In this document: piece by piece, positions 15,455-23,265 of the stretch | Layout: each line of letters starts with the position of its first letter | Position numbering within the stretch: position 1 is the stretch's first letter | Notes under the pieces: generated by a model | Told to the model about the DNA's origin: nothing | Databases searched by the model: none | Seen by the model: the letters and a program-made list of their open reading frames with translations, nothing else | Position numbers and translations under genes: made by a program | NCBI GenBank assembly: GCA_035654835.1 | Contig: DASRVZ010000111.1 | Span: forward strand, 1-38,656 | Direction of reading: 5' to 3' | From: UBA4719 sp035654835 | GTDB taxonomy: Bacteria > Actinomycetota > Actinomycetes > Actinomycetales > Dermatophilaceae | DNA: 38,656 nucleotides

Positions 15455-16618
15455 GTGTTTTCTGAATCCGGAGCTAGCGCAGGGCTGATCGTCCTGCTGC
15501 TGCTCGTGGTGTTCGCCGTCATTGTCATCGTCCGGACGGTGAGGATCGTGCCGCAGCAGTCGTCGCTGATCATCGAGAGGCTCGGCAAGTTCGCGCGAAC
15601 CCTCGAGGGCGGTCTTCACTTCCTTGTGCCGTTCGTCGACAAGGTGCGGGCGACCGTCGATCTGCGCGAGCAGGTCGTCTCCTTCCCGCCGCAGCCGGTG
15701 ATCACGTCGGACAACCTCGTCGTCAACATCGACACGGTCATCTACTACTCGGTCATCGACTCCAAGTCGGCGGTGTACGAGATCGCCAACTTCATCATGG
15801 GCATCGAGCAGCTGACAGTTACCACGCTGCGTAACGTCATCGGTTCTCTCGACCTGGAGCAGACGCTGACCAGCCGCGACCAGATCAACGCACAGCTGCG
15901 CGGGGTTCTCGACGAGGCAACGGGCAAGTGGGGGATCAGGGTCAACCGGGTCGAGCTGAAGGCCATCGACCCGCCACGCTCGGTGCAGGACTCGATGGAG
16001 AAGCAGATGCGCGCCGAACGTGACCGCCGCGCCACCATCCTCACCGCCGAGGGCATCAAGCAGTCAGCCATCCTGACCGCAGAGGGCGACAAGCAGAGTC
16101 AGATTCTTCGTGCCGAGGGTTCCGCCCAGGCGCGCATCCTGGAGGCCCAAGGTCAGTCCCGCGCCATCACCCAGGTGTTCGACGCCATCCACCGCGGAAA
16201 GCCTGACCAGAAGCTCCTCGCCTACCAGTACCTCCAGGTGCTCCCGCAGCTCGCGCGAGGTGACGCCAACAAGCTGTGGATCATCCCGAGCGAGCTGACC
16301 GAGGCTCTGAAGGGGATCGGCAGCGCACTTGGCGGCAAGGACTTCGAGGACCCCGCCGACAAGTGGGTCGACACCGGCGAAGTCATGCCCACCGCGTTCG
16401 AGGAGACGCAGCTCGAGGACCCGGCCAAGGCTCTGGCCGAAGCCCGCGGCCAGGCTGCCGGTGCGTCCGCCGAGGCCGAGGGGCATGCGACCACCAGCCA
16501 ACGGCAGATGAAGTCCGGTCGCCCGGCAGCGGACTCCCTCGAGGACCAGGCGTCCGCGCTGCATGACTCGGAGCTGCATGTGAGCGGCGACGACGAGCAG
16601 AGTCCACCCACGCCCTGA
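15455..16618 (+). CDS. SPFH/band 7 (stomatin, QmcA-like) membrane protein
   Basis: A 387-residue protein with one N-terminal membrane helix (GLIVLLLLVVFAVIVIV), the SPFH domain (VRIVPQQSSLIIERLGKFARTLEGGLHFLVPFVDKV, SFPPQPVITSDNLVVNIDTVIYY, about 30-195) and a coiled-coil with repeated Ala/Glu-rich units (ILTAEGIKQSAILTAEGDKQ, then QILRAEGSAQARILEAQGQ, about 190-230). The C-terminus (about 300-387) is acidic and disordered. It probably oligomerises in the plasma membrane with the NfeD protein just upstream. It starts at GTG 15455 after a GGAG (about 15445). Confidence 0.93.
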   Translation: MFSESGASAGLIVLLLLVVFAVIVIVRTVRIVPQQSSLIIERLGKFARTLEGGLHFLVPFVDKVRATVDLREQVVSFPPQPVITSDNLVVNIDTVIYYSVIDSKSAVYEIANFIMGIEQLTVTTLRNVIGSLDLEQTLTSRDQINAQLRGVLDEATGKWGIRVNRVELKAIDPPRSVQDSMEKQMRAERDRRATILTAEGIKQSAILTAEGDKQSQILRAEGSAQARILEAQGQSRAITQVFDAIHRGKPDQKLLAYQYLQVLPQLARGDANKLWIIPSELTEALKGIGSALGGKDFEDPADKWVDTGEVMPTAFEETQLEDPAKALAEARGQAAGASAEAEGHATTSQRQMKSGRPAADSLEDQASALHDSELHVSGDDEQSPPTP

Positions 16619-16653
16619 CATGCCACGCCACGAGGTGCCCGGTCATCTTCCCC

Positions 16654-16665
16654 TAGGGTGACCGG
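16654..16665 (+). promoter_or_regulatory. Leaderless-type -10 box of the TSUP permease
   Basis: TAGGGT (16654-16659) lies 6 nt before GTG 16666, with no Shine-Dalgarno sequence. Confidence 0.55.
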
Positions 16666-17427
16666 GTGCCTTGGTATGAAGTCGTTGCGCTGCTCGTGGC
16701 GGGAATGGCTGCGGGGACCATCAACACCATCGTGGGGTCCGGCACCCTGATCACGTTCCCCACGTTGCTGTTCTTCGGGGTTCCGCCGTTGGTTGCCAAC
16801 GTCTCCAACACGGTTGGCCTCGTCGCCGGTGGCCTGACGGGTATTCACGGATACCGGGCGGAGCTGGCCGGCCAGGGCAGCGCTTTGCGTCACCTGGTTC
16901 CGGCGTCCTTGCTTGGCGCTGTCACCGGGGCGTTCCTTCTGCTCAAGCTCCCCGAGTCCGCGTTCGAGACGATCGTGCCGGTTCTCATCGCGGCCTCTCT
17001 GGTGCTCGTCCTGCTGGGCCCCCGGATACAGGCCTGGGCCGCGGTGCGCCACCCTCACCACGACAGCCTCGGCCGGCACCTGCTGTTGACGGCAGGAGTG
17101 TTTGCCACCGGTGTCTACGGCGGCTACTTCGGGGCAGCCCAGGGGATCCTGTTGGTGGGCATCATGAGCGTCCTGATGACCATCGGCCTGCAGAAGGTCA
17201 ATGCGCTGAAGAACGTCATGAGCACGGTGGTCAACGCCGTTGCGGCCGTCATCTTCATGCTCGTTGCCTGGGAGCGGATCAACTGGTCCGTTGCCGCGCT
17301 GATTGCGGTGGGCTCACTGGCCGGGGGGTATGTCGGGGCAAGGGTCGGGCGACAGCTGTCCCCTCGAGTGCTTCGTGCGGTCATTGTCGTCATCGGTGTC
17401 GCCGCCATCGCGAAAATGGTCACCTAA
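16666..17427 (+). CDS. TSUP (TauE/SafE) family permease
   Basis: A 253-residue polytopic membrane protein with about eight hydrophobic segments. It has the family N-terminal half GMAAGTINTIVGSGTLITFPTLLFFGVPPLVANVSNTVGL and the duplicated C-terminal counterpart YGGYFGAAQGILLVGIMSVLMTIGLQKVNALKNVMSTVVN. Members export or import sulfite, sulfonates, sulfoacetate or similar anions; the substrate cannot be assigned and no sulfur gene lies nearby. GTG 16666 is supported by TAGGGT 6 nt upstream. The next gene starts 30 bp later on the same strand. Confidence 0.92.
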   Translation: MPWYEVVALLVAGMAAGTINTIVGSGTLITFPTLLFFGVPPLVANVSNTVGLVAGGLTGIHGYRAELAGQGSALRHLVPASLLGAVTGAFLLLKLPESAFETIVPVLIAASLVLVLLGPRIQAWAAVRHPHHDSLGRHLLLTAGVFATGVYGGYFGAAQGILLVGIMSVLMTIGLQKVNALKNVMSTVVNAVAAVIFMLVAWERINWSVAALIAVGSLAGGYVGARVGRQLSPRVLRAVIVVIGVAAIAKMVT

Positions 17428-17457
17428 CCATGGCTCTTCACAGAATGGGTCTCTGAC

Positions 17458-18288
17458 ATGCCGATCGAGATCACCGACCCGGACGACGAGCGCGTGAGCG
17501 ACTACTTCTCGTTGACCGACGTCAAGCTGCGCAAGAAGCTCGAGCCCGAACGCGGACTGTATCTCGCGGAGAGCGAGAAGGTCATCCGGCGGGCGCTCGG
17601 CGCAGGGCATAGTCCACGGTCATTCCTGATGGGACTTCGCTGGATCACCGACCTGTCAGACCTGGTCGAGCAGGCTGAGTCGCAGGGTGTGCCGGTGTAC
17701 TTCGCGCAGGCTCGCGTCATCGAGGCCATGACTGGATTTCATCTGCATCGGGGGGCCTTGGCGTCGATGCACCGACCACCTCTCGTGCCCCCAGAGACGT
17801 TGCTGCACGGTTCCTCCCAACAGAAGCATCTTCGTGTCGTCGTCCTTGAGGACATCGTCGATCACACCAATGTGGGCGCCGTGTTCAGGTCCGCGGCGGC
17901 GCTCGGTGTTGACGCTGTCCTGATCACCCCCCGATGTGCTGATCCGCTCTACCGGCGCGCAGTGCGGGTCTCCATGGGCACTGTGTTCCAGGTGCCCTGG
18001 ACGCGCATCGAGCCATGGCCGGCCGGTCTACAGGTGCTGAGGGACCACGGTTTCACCGTCGCGTCCTTCGCCCTGGGCGATGGAGCCGTCAGCCTGGACG
18101 ACCTCGCGGCCAACCAGCCCGATCGACTCGCGATGGTCTTCGGCACCGAGGGTGACGGACTTTCGCGGTTGGCGGTCAAGGGCGCCGACCTCGTCGTGAA
18201 GATCCCGATGGCCGGGGGAGTGGACTCGCTGAACGTGGCCTCCGCGAGCGCGGTTGCCATGTGGGCCCTGCGCCCGCCTCGAAGGTAG
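17458..18288 (+). CDS. SpoU/TrmH-family RNA 2'-O-methyltransferase
   Basis: A 276-residue SPOUT protein: an N-terminal substrate-binding region with LKLRKKLEPERGLYLAESEKVIRRAL-like content (about 20-45), then the knotted methyltransferase domain with its three motifs, VVVLEDIVDHTNVGAVFRSAAALG (motif 1, Asn/Arg), MVFGTEGDGLS (motif 2) and VKIPMAGGVDSLNVASASAVAMWAL (motif 3). It uses SAM to methylate ribose in rRNA or tRNA; the target nucleotide is unknown. The most plausible start is ATG 17458. It converges with the PEBP gene (15 bp). Confidence 0.92.
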   Translation: MPIEITDPDDERVSDYFSLTDVKLRKKLEPERGLYLAESEKVIRRALGAGHSPRSFLMGLRWITDLSDLVEQAESQGVPVYFAQARVIEAMTGFHLHRGALASMHRPPLVPPETLLHGSSQQKHLRVVVLEDIVDHTNVGAVFRSAAALGVDAVLITPRCADPLYRRAVRVSMGTVFQVPWTRIEPWPAGLQVLRDHGFTVASFALGDGAVSLDDLAANQPDRLAMVFGTEGDGLSRLAVKGADLVVKIPMAGGVDSLNVASASAVAMWALRPPRR

Positions 18289-18303
18289 GACCCCTCGGCG
18301 GTC

Positions 18304-18843
18304 TCAGGCGCTGTAGGTGGCCGAGATGACGCCGCGCGCCAGGGTGTGGGCGCCCATGGTGAAGGCGGTCACGGCCGCGCTGGCCGTGTCGTCAAGGCCG
18401 AGGTCGTCGGTGTCGAGGGCATGCACCGCGAACAGGTATCGATGGTCCCTGTCACCGGCAGGTGGCGCGGCACCGTCATACCTCTTGTTACTGAAGTCGT
18501 TGGTCACGTGAAAGGCACCCCTGGGCGCCTTCTCGGCCGTGCCGGCGCCGGCCTCGAGGGTTGTGACCTGAGCGGGGATTCCCACCAGCAGCCAGTGCCA
18601 GAAGCCTGAAGGCGTGGGCGCATCAGGGTCGAAGCAGGTGACGGCGAAGCTCTTGGTGCCGTCGGGCGCACCAGACCAGGACAGCTGCGGGGAGACGTTG
18701 CCGCCGGAGAACCCCCAGCCGTTGAAGACGTGTTCTTCGGGCAGACGGGCGCCGTTCACGATGGATGCGCTCGACACCTCGAGCGCCGCCACCCGGGGCA
18801 GCTGGGAGTAGGGATCTGGGGACACGGGACGGTCGAGGTTCAT
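18304..18843 (-). CDS. YbhB/YbcL (PEBP) family protein
   Basis: A 179-residue phosphatidylethanolamine-binding-protein fold. Key blocks are NVSPQLSWSGAPDGTKSFAVTCFDPDAPTPSGFWHWLLVGIP (ligand-site Asp-Pro-Asp and His) and GDRDHRYLFAVHALD. There is no signal peptide, so it is probably cytosolic. The function in bacteria is poorly known. ATG 18843 is preferred over a start 18 bp upstream because TAGTCT lies 7 nt before it and the longer form would read through that box. Confidence 0.92.
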   Translation of the reverse strand: MNLDRPVSPDPYSQLPRVAALEVSSASIVNGARLPEEHVFNGWGFSGGNVSPQLSWSGAPDGTKSFAVTCFDPDAPTPSGFWHWLLVGIPAQVTTLEAGAGTAEKAPRGAFHVTNDFSNKRYDGAAPPAGDRDHRYLFAVHALDTDDLGLDDTASAAVTAFTMGAHTLARGVISATYSA

Positions 18844-18856
18844 GCGCCCGAGACTA
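18844..18856 (-). promoter_or_regulatory. Promoter of the PEBP gene
   Basis: On the minus strand TAGTCT (18851-18856) lies 7 nt before ATG 18843. GTGACT at 18875-18880 with an 18-bp spacer is a possible -35. Confidence 0.5.
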
Positions 18857-18980
18857 GCCACTCGGCCAGGGATCAGTCACCCCACCAAATGGGACAGAAG
18901 CCGCTGGAGCTCGGCCGCGGGATTGCCCGTGAGACCTCCGTGGACCGGGCTGGGCTGGACGACAGTGCTGCGGGGCGCCC

Positions 18981-20564
18981 CTAGACAGTCACGACGCGGT
19001 CGCGACCCGCACTCTTCGCCGCGTGCAGCGCGGCGTCGGCTGCGGCAATAGCTCCGTGGGCCGGGACCGGGTGGCCCACCCCGACCGAGACCGTGACCTT
19101 GAGGCCGCGGGCGACCTGCCACCACGGGGCGTTGCGCACGGCGTCGTGCAACCGTGCGGCGACACCCTCGGCCGCCGCACCTCCGCCGAAGACGAGGATG
19201 ACGAACTCGTCCCCGCCGTAGCGCACCGGCACGTCGTCGGCCCGGCAGTGGGTGCGCAGGATGATGGCGATCCGGCGCAGCACCTCGTCGCCAACCGCGT
19301 GCGAGTAGCGGTCGTTGACCTGCTTGAACTCGTCGACGTCGACAAACACGACGGACAGGTCTTCGCCCGCCAGCTCGACGGCGTTGGTCATCATGTGCCG
19401 ATTTCCCAGACCCGTGAGGGGGTCCAGCAGGGCGGCTTCGCCCATTCGGCTGGTCTCCGCGGTCAGCGCGCGCACCTGGTTGCGCGACTGCAACGAGGTG
19501 AATCGACCGTCTCGCTCGAACCACACCCGCCCGAGGGCATCTCGGGCCAGACGCTTCCACAGGCCGACCGCCGGGTGTGGCCCATGCTCTGCGACGTCCA
19601 CATCGGCCAGCGACTCCATGGCGACCGCCGCCCAGAGGTCGCGGCTCGCCCGGTCGGAGTTCGTCCATGCGGCGAGCAGCTGCAGGCGGGCCTCGCCGAA
19701 GTCGCACGACTTCGTCGCCGCATGGCCCAGGACCAGGCGGGCAAGGTTGGTCTCGACCAGCTCGTCGCGGAGACGGAAGGGATGGGTGATGGCGTTGACC
19801 CGGGCTGCTGCGAGGTTGGCGTACCCCAGCCGACTGAACGCGTATGCCTCGATGATCTCCGCGCGCGCCGCCATCTCGGAGTTGTTAACCAGCGCCGCGA
19901 TCCTGCCCATCCTCAAAGCCTTTTCGGCTGAGGTGACGAAGTGCGGGCCCGCCTCCTTGACGTGTCCGACGACGAGGAGCGTCGTCCCCCAGTAGGCGCT
20001 CAGAAGCGCACGCTCCTGCGCCACCAGGAGGTCGATCTCGGGGTCGGCATAGGGCCGGATCCCGGCCAGCAGCTCGTCCGCCTGCTCGAACAGGTAGACG
20101 GCCCTCAACGCCAGCGCGACCGCCATGCTCGCGGAAAGATGGCTATAGCGGCCCGGCTCCGTGTGCGCGACGAGCCAAGCTCCTTCGGCCAGCGCATCCA
20201 TTGCCCGGCTGACCTCGCCGACCTGGGTTGAGGACTCTGCAAGGATGGCCAGAGCCTTGGCTCGCCACATCGGGTCGGGGTCGTCCTCCACGTCGCTGAG
20301 AAGGTCGAGGGCCACGGTCACTGCCTCGTGGTGCCGGCCCAGCTCCTGCAGAGCGATCGCCTGGATGTAGCGCAGGAACTGGGTGGTGGTTCTGTCACCC
20401 GCGGCCGTAGTCAGGAACATCCCTGCGCGGCATGTGTTCACGGCGTCCTCGGAGAACCCGTCCATGTATTGTCCGTGCGCGAGATCCGGGAGTGCGTCGA
20501 ACGGCCCGAACTCGCTCAGTTGGACGAGCGAGGTGCTGATCGGCTCCACCATCGACTGCCCCAT
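18981..20564 (-). CDS. Soluble helical-repeat (TPR-like) GGDEF diguanylate cyclase
   Basis: A 527-residue protein without membrane segments. Residues 1 to about 365 are helical repeats (for example ALQELGRHHEAVTVALDLL, AILAESSTQVGEVSRAMDALAEGAWL), TPR-like in spacing. A GGDEF domain starts at DPLTGLGNRH (about 381). The active-site loop is an intact RYGGDEF (about 450), and an RADD sequence five residues before it matches the RxxD inhibitory I-site, so both synthesis of c-di-GMP and product inhibition look possible. The domain order suggests a protein- or ligand-sensing module controlling cyclase activity in the cytosol. The ATG at 20564 has no strong ribosome-binding site; ATG 20552 is an alternative. 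An inverted repeat lies in its upstream region. Confidence 0.93.
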   Translation of the reverse strand: MGQSMVEPISTSLVQLSEFGPFDALPDLAHGQYMDGFSEDAVNTCRAGMFLTTAAGDRTTTQFLRYIQAIALQELGRHHEAVTVALDLLSDVEDDPDPMWRAKALAILAESSTQVGEVSRAMDALAEGAWLVAHTEPGRYSHLSASMAVALALRAVYLFEQADELLAGIRPYADPEIDLLVAQERALLSAYWGTTLLVVGHVKEAGPHFVTSAEKALRMGRIAALVNNSEMAARAEIIEAYAFSRLGYANLAAARVNAITHPFRLRDELVETNLARLVLGHAATKSCDFGEARLQLLAAWTNSDRASRDLWAAVAMESLADVDVAEHGPHPAVGLWKRLARDALGRVWFERDGRFTSLQSRNQVRALTAETSRMGEAALLDPLTGLGNRHMMTNAVELAGEDLSVVFVDVDEFKQVNDRYSHAVGDEVLRRIAIILRTHCRADDVPVRYGGDEFVILVFGGGAAAEGVAARLHDAVRNAPWWQVARGLKVTVSVGVGHPVPAHGAIAAADAALHAAKSAGRDRVVTV

Positions 20565-20610
20565 CTCGAGTCCCCGTGCCCCAGATCCGGTTCACGTATG
20601 ACGACCACCG

Positions 20611-20637
20611 GCCGACGCTCGCTTCAAGGGCGTCGGC
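20611..20637. other. Perfect 8-bp inverted repeat with 11-nt loop
   Basis: GCCGACGC (20611-20618) pairs with GCGTCGGC (20630-20637) around an 11-nt loop. It lies in the 203-bp region between the divergent GGDEF and acyltransferase starts, 47-73 nt upstream of the GGDEF ATG. It is either an operator or a 5'-leader hairpin; no T-run follows, so it is not a normal intrinsic terminator. Confidence 0.6.
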
Positions 20638-20755
20638 TTGGCACGTTATCACCGTGATTGCTACAAAGGCCGGACATCGGCGCGAACCCGATGAGGACTG
20701 ATGCCAGCCGATAGGGGACGCGGTCACTCGCGGTGACGTGGCTTGCATGACCCCT

Positions 20756-20767
20756 TACGGTGGAGCC
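20756..20767 (+). promoter_or_regulatory. Promoter of the acyltransferase-exporter operon
   Basis: TACGGT (20756-20761) lies 6 nt before ATG 20768. GTGACG (20733-20738) with a 17-bp spacer is a fair -35. The 6-nt gap GGAGCC is purine-rich but too close to act as a normal Shine-Dalgarno sequence. Confidence 0.55.
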
Positions 20768-21526
20768 ATGGAGCCGGTCTACACCCCTGTCATCGGTATC
20801 GCCAGAGCGTTGTTCGCAGCACAGGGTCTGAAGTTCACCATCACCGGTGCGCACAACATCCCGGCGTCCGGTGGCGCCGTTCTGATGATCAACCATCTGA
20901 GCTACTTCGACTTCGCGTACGCCGGACTGGCGGCGATCCCCAGCAAGCGCTTGGTGCGCTTCATGGCCAAGGACGACGTGTTCCGCCACAAGATCAGCGG
21001 CCCCCTGATGCGCGGGATGCACCACATCCCGGTGGATCGAACGGCGGGGGCAGCCTCGTTCCGTGCCGCGGTCGGTGCCCTCAAAGCGGGCGAGATCGTG
21101 GGGGTGTTTCCCGAAGCGACGATCTCGCGCTCGTTCGAGCTCAAGGGGTTCAAGACAGGCGCGGTACGGATGGCCCAGGCAGCAGGGGTGCCGATTGTGC
21201 CAATGATCATCTGGGGATCCCAAAGGGTGTGGACCAAGGGCTACCCCAAGCGTCTGGGACGCACGAACGTGCCGATCACACTGAGTGTTGGCGAACCGAT
21301 CCTGCATGGTCGCCACGACAACGCTGACGACATCAATGCGCAGCTTCGCGCCCGGATGACCGAGCTGCTGCATGCGGCGCAGGAGGCCTACCCAGCTCTT
21401 CCGCAGGATGAGCTGAAGTACCTGCCGGCCCGGCTTGGTGGTTCCGCCCCGACCCTGGAGGAGGCGACTGCCCTGGACGAGGCAGACGCTGCACGTCGTG
21501 CTGAACGCCGCTCGCCGGCCGGCTGA
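20768..21526 (+). CDS. PlsC-type lysophospholipid acyltransferase
   Basis: A 252-residue acyltransferase. The catalytic HxxxxD motif is in NHLSYFDFAYAG and the substrate-binding motif is FPEATISRSFELKGFKTG, where FPEA replaces the usual FPEG. VPIVPMIIWGSQRVWTKG is the third conserved block. It would acylate lysophosphatidic acid or a related glycerolipid at the membrane. ATG 20768 is preferred to ATGs upstream because TACGGT lies 6 nt before it. It is followed after 5 bp by the two exporter genes, so the operon may join lipid acylation to export of a lipid-like or hydrophobic compound (inference). Confidence 0.9.
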   Translation: MEPVYTPVIGIARALFAAQGLKFTITGAHNIPASGGAVLMINHLSYFDFAYAGLAAIPSKRLVRFMAKDDVFRHKISGPLMRGMHHIPVDRTAGAASFRAAVGALKAGEIVGVFPEATISRSFELKGFKTGAVRMAQAAGVPIVPMIIWGSQRVWTKGYPKRLGRTNVPITLSVGEPILHGRHDNADDINAQLRARMTELLHAAQEAYPALPQDELKYLPARLGGSAPTLEEATALDEADAARRAERRSPAG

Positions 21527-21531
21527 ATCCC

Positions 21532-23265
21532 GTGTTCGTCTCGCTCCTGCGCACCTATCTGCGTCCGTACCAATGGCCGATCGCCATGATCGTGCTGTTC
21601 CAGCTCGTGGCAACGATCGCCAGTCTGTATCTACCCGGCCTGAACGCCTTGATCATCGACGAGGGCGTTGTGACGGGGGACACGGGCTACATCGTTCGCA
21701 CGGGTGTGGTGATGCTGGGCGTGACCGCGATCCAGATCGTGTGCTCGATCGGCGCGGTCTACTTCGGTGCCCGCACCGCCATGGCGCTTGGCCGGGACCT
21801 GCGCGAGGCGGTCTTCGTGACCGTCGACTCCTTTGCCGCCCAGGAGGTCGGCAGGTTTGGCGCTCCTTCGCTGATCACGAGGTCCACCAACGACATCCAG
21901 CAGGTCCAGATGGTCGTGCTGCTGACGTTCACGATGATGATTGCGGCGCCGATCATGTGCTTCGGCGGTATCATCATGGCTCTGCGCCAGGACGTCTATC
22001 TGTCCTCGCTGCTGGTGGTCATCATCCCCATCCTGTTGGTGTGCGTGGTGCTGATCATCTCCAGGATGCGGCCGTTGTTCCGGTCGATGCAGGAGAAGAT
22101 CGACCTGATCAACCGGATCCTGCGGGAGCAGATCGGCGGTGTCCGGGTGATCCGGGCCTTTGTCAAGGACACCCACGAACAGCAGCGGTTCGATGGCGCC
22201 AGCACCGACCTGATGGATGTGTCAGTCCGCGTGGGCCGCCTGATGGCGTTGATGTTCCCCATGGTCATGCTCGTGATGAACGTCTCCAGCGTCGCCGTGA
22301 TGTGGGTTGGCGGGCATCGAATTGCCAACGGGGACATGCAGATCGGCACGCTGACGGCGTTCCTCAGCTATCTCCTGCAGATCCTGATGGCGGTGATGAT
22401 GGCAACGTTCATGTTCGTGATGGTGCCTCGGGCCGAGGTCAGCGCCGAACGCATCACCGAGGTGCTCGACACCGTTCCGAGCGTGCGGGCGCCGGAAGCG
22501 CCACAGGTCCGCATCCGGCATACCGGCGTGGTGGAGCTGCGTGACGCGTCATTCAGCTATCCGGGAGCGCAGGAGCCGGTTCTCCACGGCGCCAGCCTGA
22601 TCGCCAGACCGGGGGAGACGACCGCGATCGTGGGGTCGACCGGCAGCGGGAAGTCGACACTTCTCAACCTCATCCCTCGACTGGTGGACGTCACCGGCGG
22701 GGTGGTGCTGGTCGATGATCACGACGTCCGTTCCCTGGACCCGAAGGATCTGCGGTCCTCGATCGGGCTGGTCCCGCAACGGGCCTATCTGTTCGGGGGC
22801 ACCGTCGCGACCAACCTCCGGTACGGCAAGGCCGACGCCACCGACGACGAGCTCTGGACCGCCCTGGAGATCGCCCAGGCTCGTGAGTTCGTCGAGGCGA
22901 TGCCGGAGGGGCTGAACTCCGTGATAGCCCAAGGTGGCACCAACGTGTCGGGCGGGCAGCGACAACGTCTGGCCATCGCCCGAGCAGTGATCAAGGCTCC
23001 CGACATCTATCTGTTCGACGACTCGTTCTCGGCGCTCGACTACGACACCGACGCCCGTTTGAGGGAGGCGCTCTCGACCATCACGACACGGAGCGCCGTG
23101 ATCATCGTGGCGCAACGGATCAGCACGATCCGAAACGCCGATCGGATCGTCGTACTGGACCAGGGCTCGGTCGTCGGAACAGGCACCCACTCCGCGCTGA
23201 TGGCGTCGTGCGACACCTACCGCGAGATCGTGCTGTCCCAGCTCAGCGAGGAGGAGGCTGCATGA
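21532..23265 (+). CDS. Heterodimeric ABC exporter, subunit with degenerate Walker B Glu
   Basis: A 577-residue half-exporter: six membrane helices (first WPIAMIVLFQLVATIASLYLP), then an ATPase. Walker A GSTGSGKST (about 367), an intact signature VSGGQRQRLAIARA (about 472), and a Walker B region IYLFDDSFSALD (about 491) where the catalytic Glu is replaced by Asp. This is the arrangement of the degenerate half of exporters such as TM287/TM288. It starts at GTG 21532, 5 bp after the acyltransferase stop, and its own stop overlaps the ATG of the next subunit (ATGA, 23262-23265). The transported compound is unknown. Confidence 0.93.
   Translation: MFVSLLRTYLRPYQWPIAMIVLFQLVATIASLYLPGLNALIIDEGVVTGDTGYIVRTGVVMLGVTAIQIVCSIGAVYFGARTAMALGRDLREAVFVTVDSFAAQEVGRFGAPSLITRSTNDIQQVQMVVLLTFTMMIAAPIMCFGGIIMALRQDVYLSSLLVVIIPILLVCVVLIISRMRPLFRSMQEKIDLINRILREQIGGVRVIRAFVKDTHEQQRFDGASTDLMDVSVRVGRLMALMFPMVMLVMNVSSVAVMWVGGHRIANGDMQIGTLTAFLSYLLQILMAVMMATFMFVMVPRAEVSAERITEVLDTVPSVRAPEAPQVRIRHTGVVELRDASFSYPGAQEPVLHGASLIARPGETTAIVGSTGSGKSTLLNLIPRLVDVTGGVVLVDDHDVRSLDPKDLRSSIGLVPQRAYLFGGTVATNLRYGKADATDDELWTALEIAQAREFVEAMPEGLNSVIAQGGTNVSGGQRQRLAIARAVIKAPDIYLFDDSFSALDYDTDARLREALSTITTRSAVIIVAQRISTIRNADRIVVLDQGSVVGTGTHSALMASCDTYREIVLSQLSEEEAA

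Noticed and set aside
20611..20637. Intrinsic terminator
   Set aside because: No T-run follows the stem on either strand, and both neighbouring genes point away from it.
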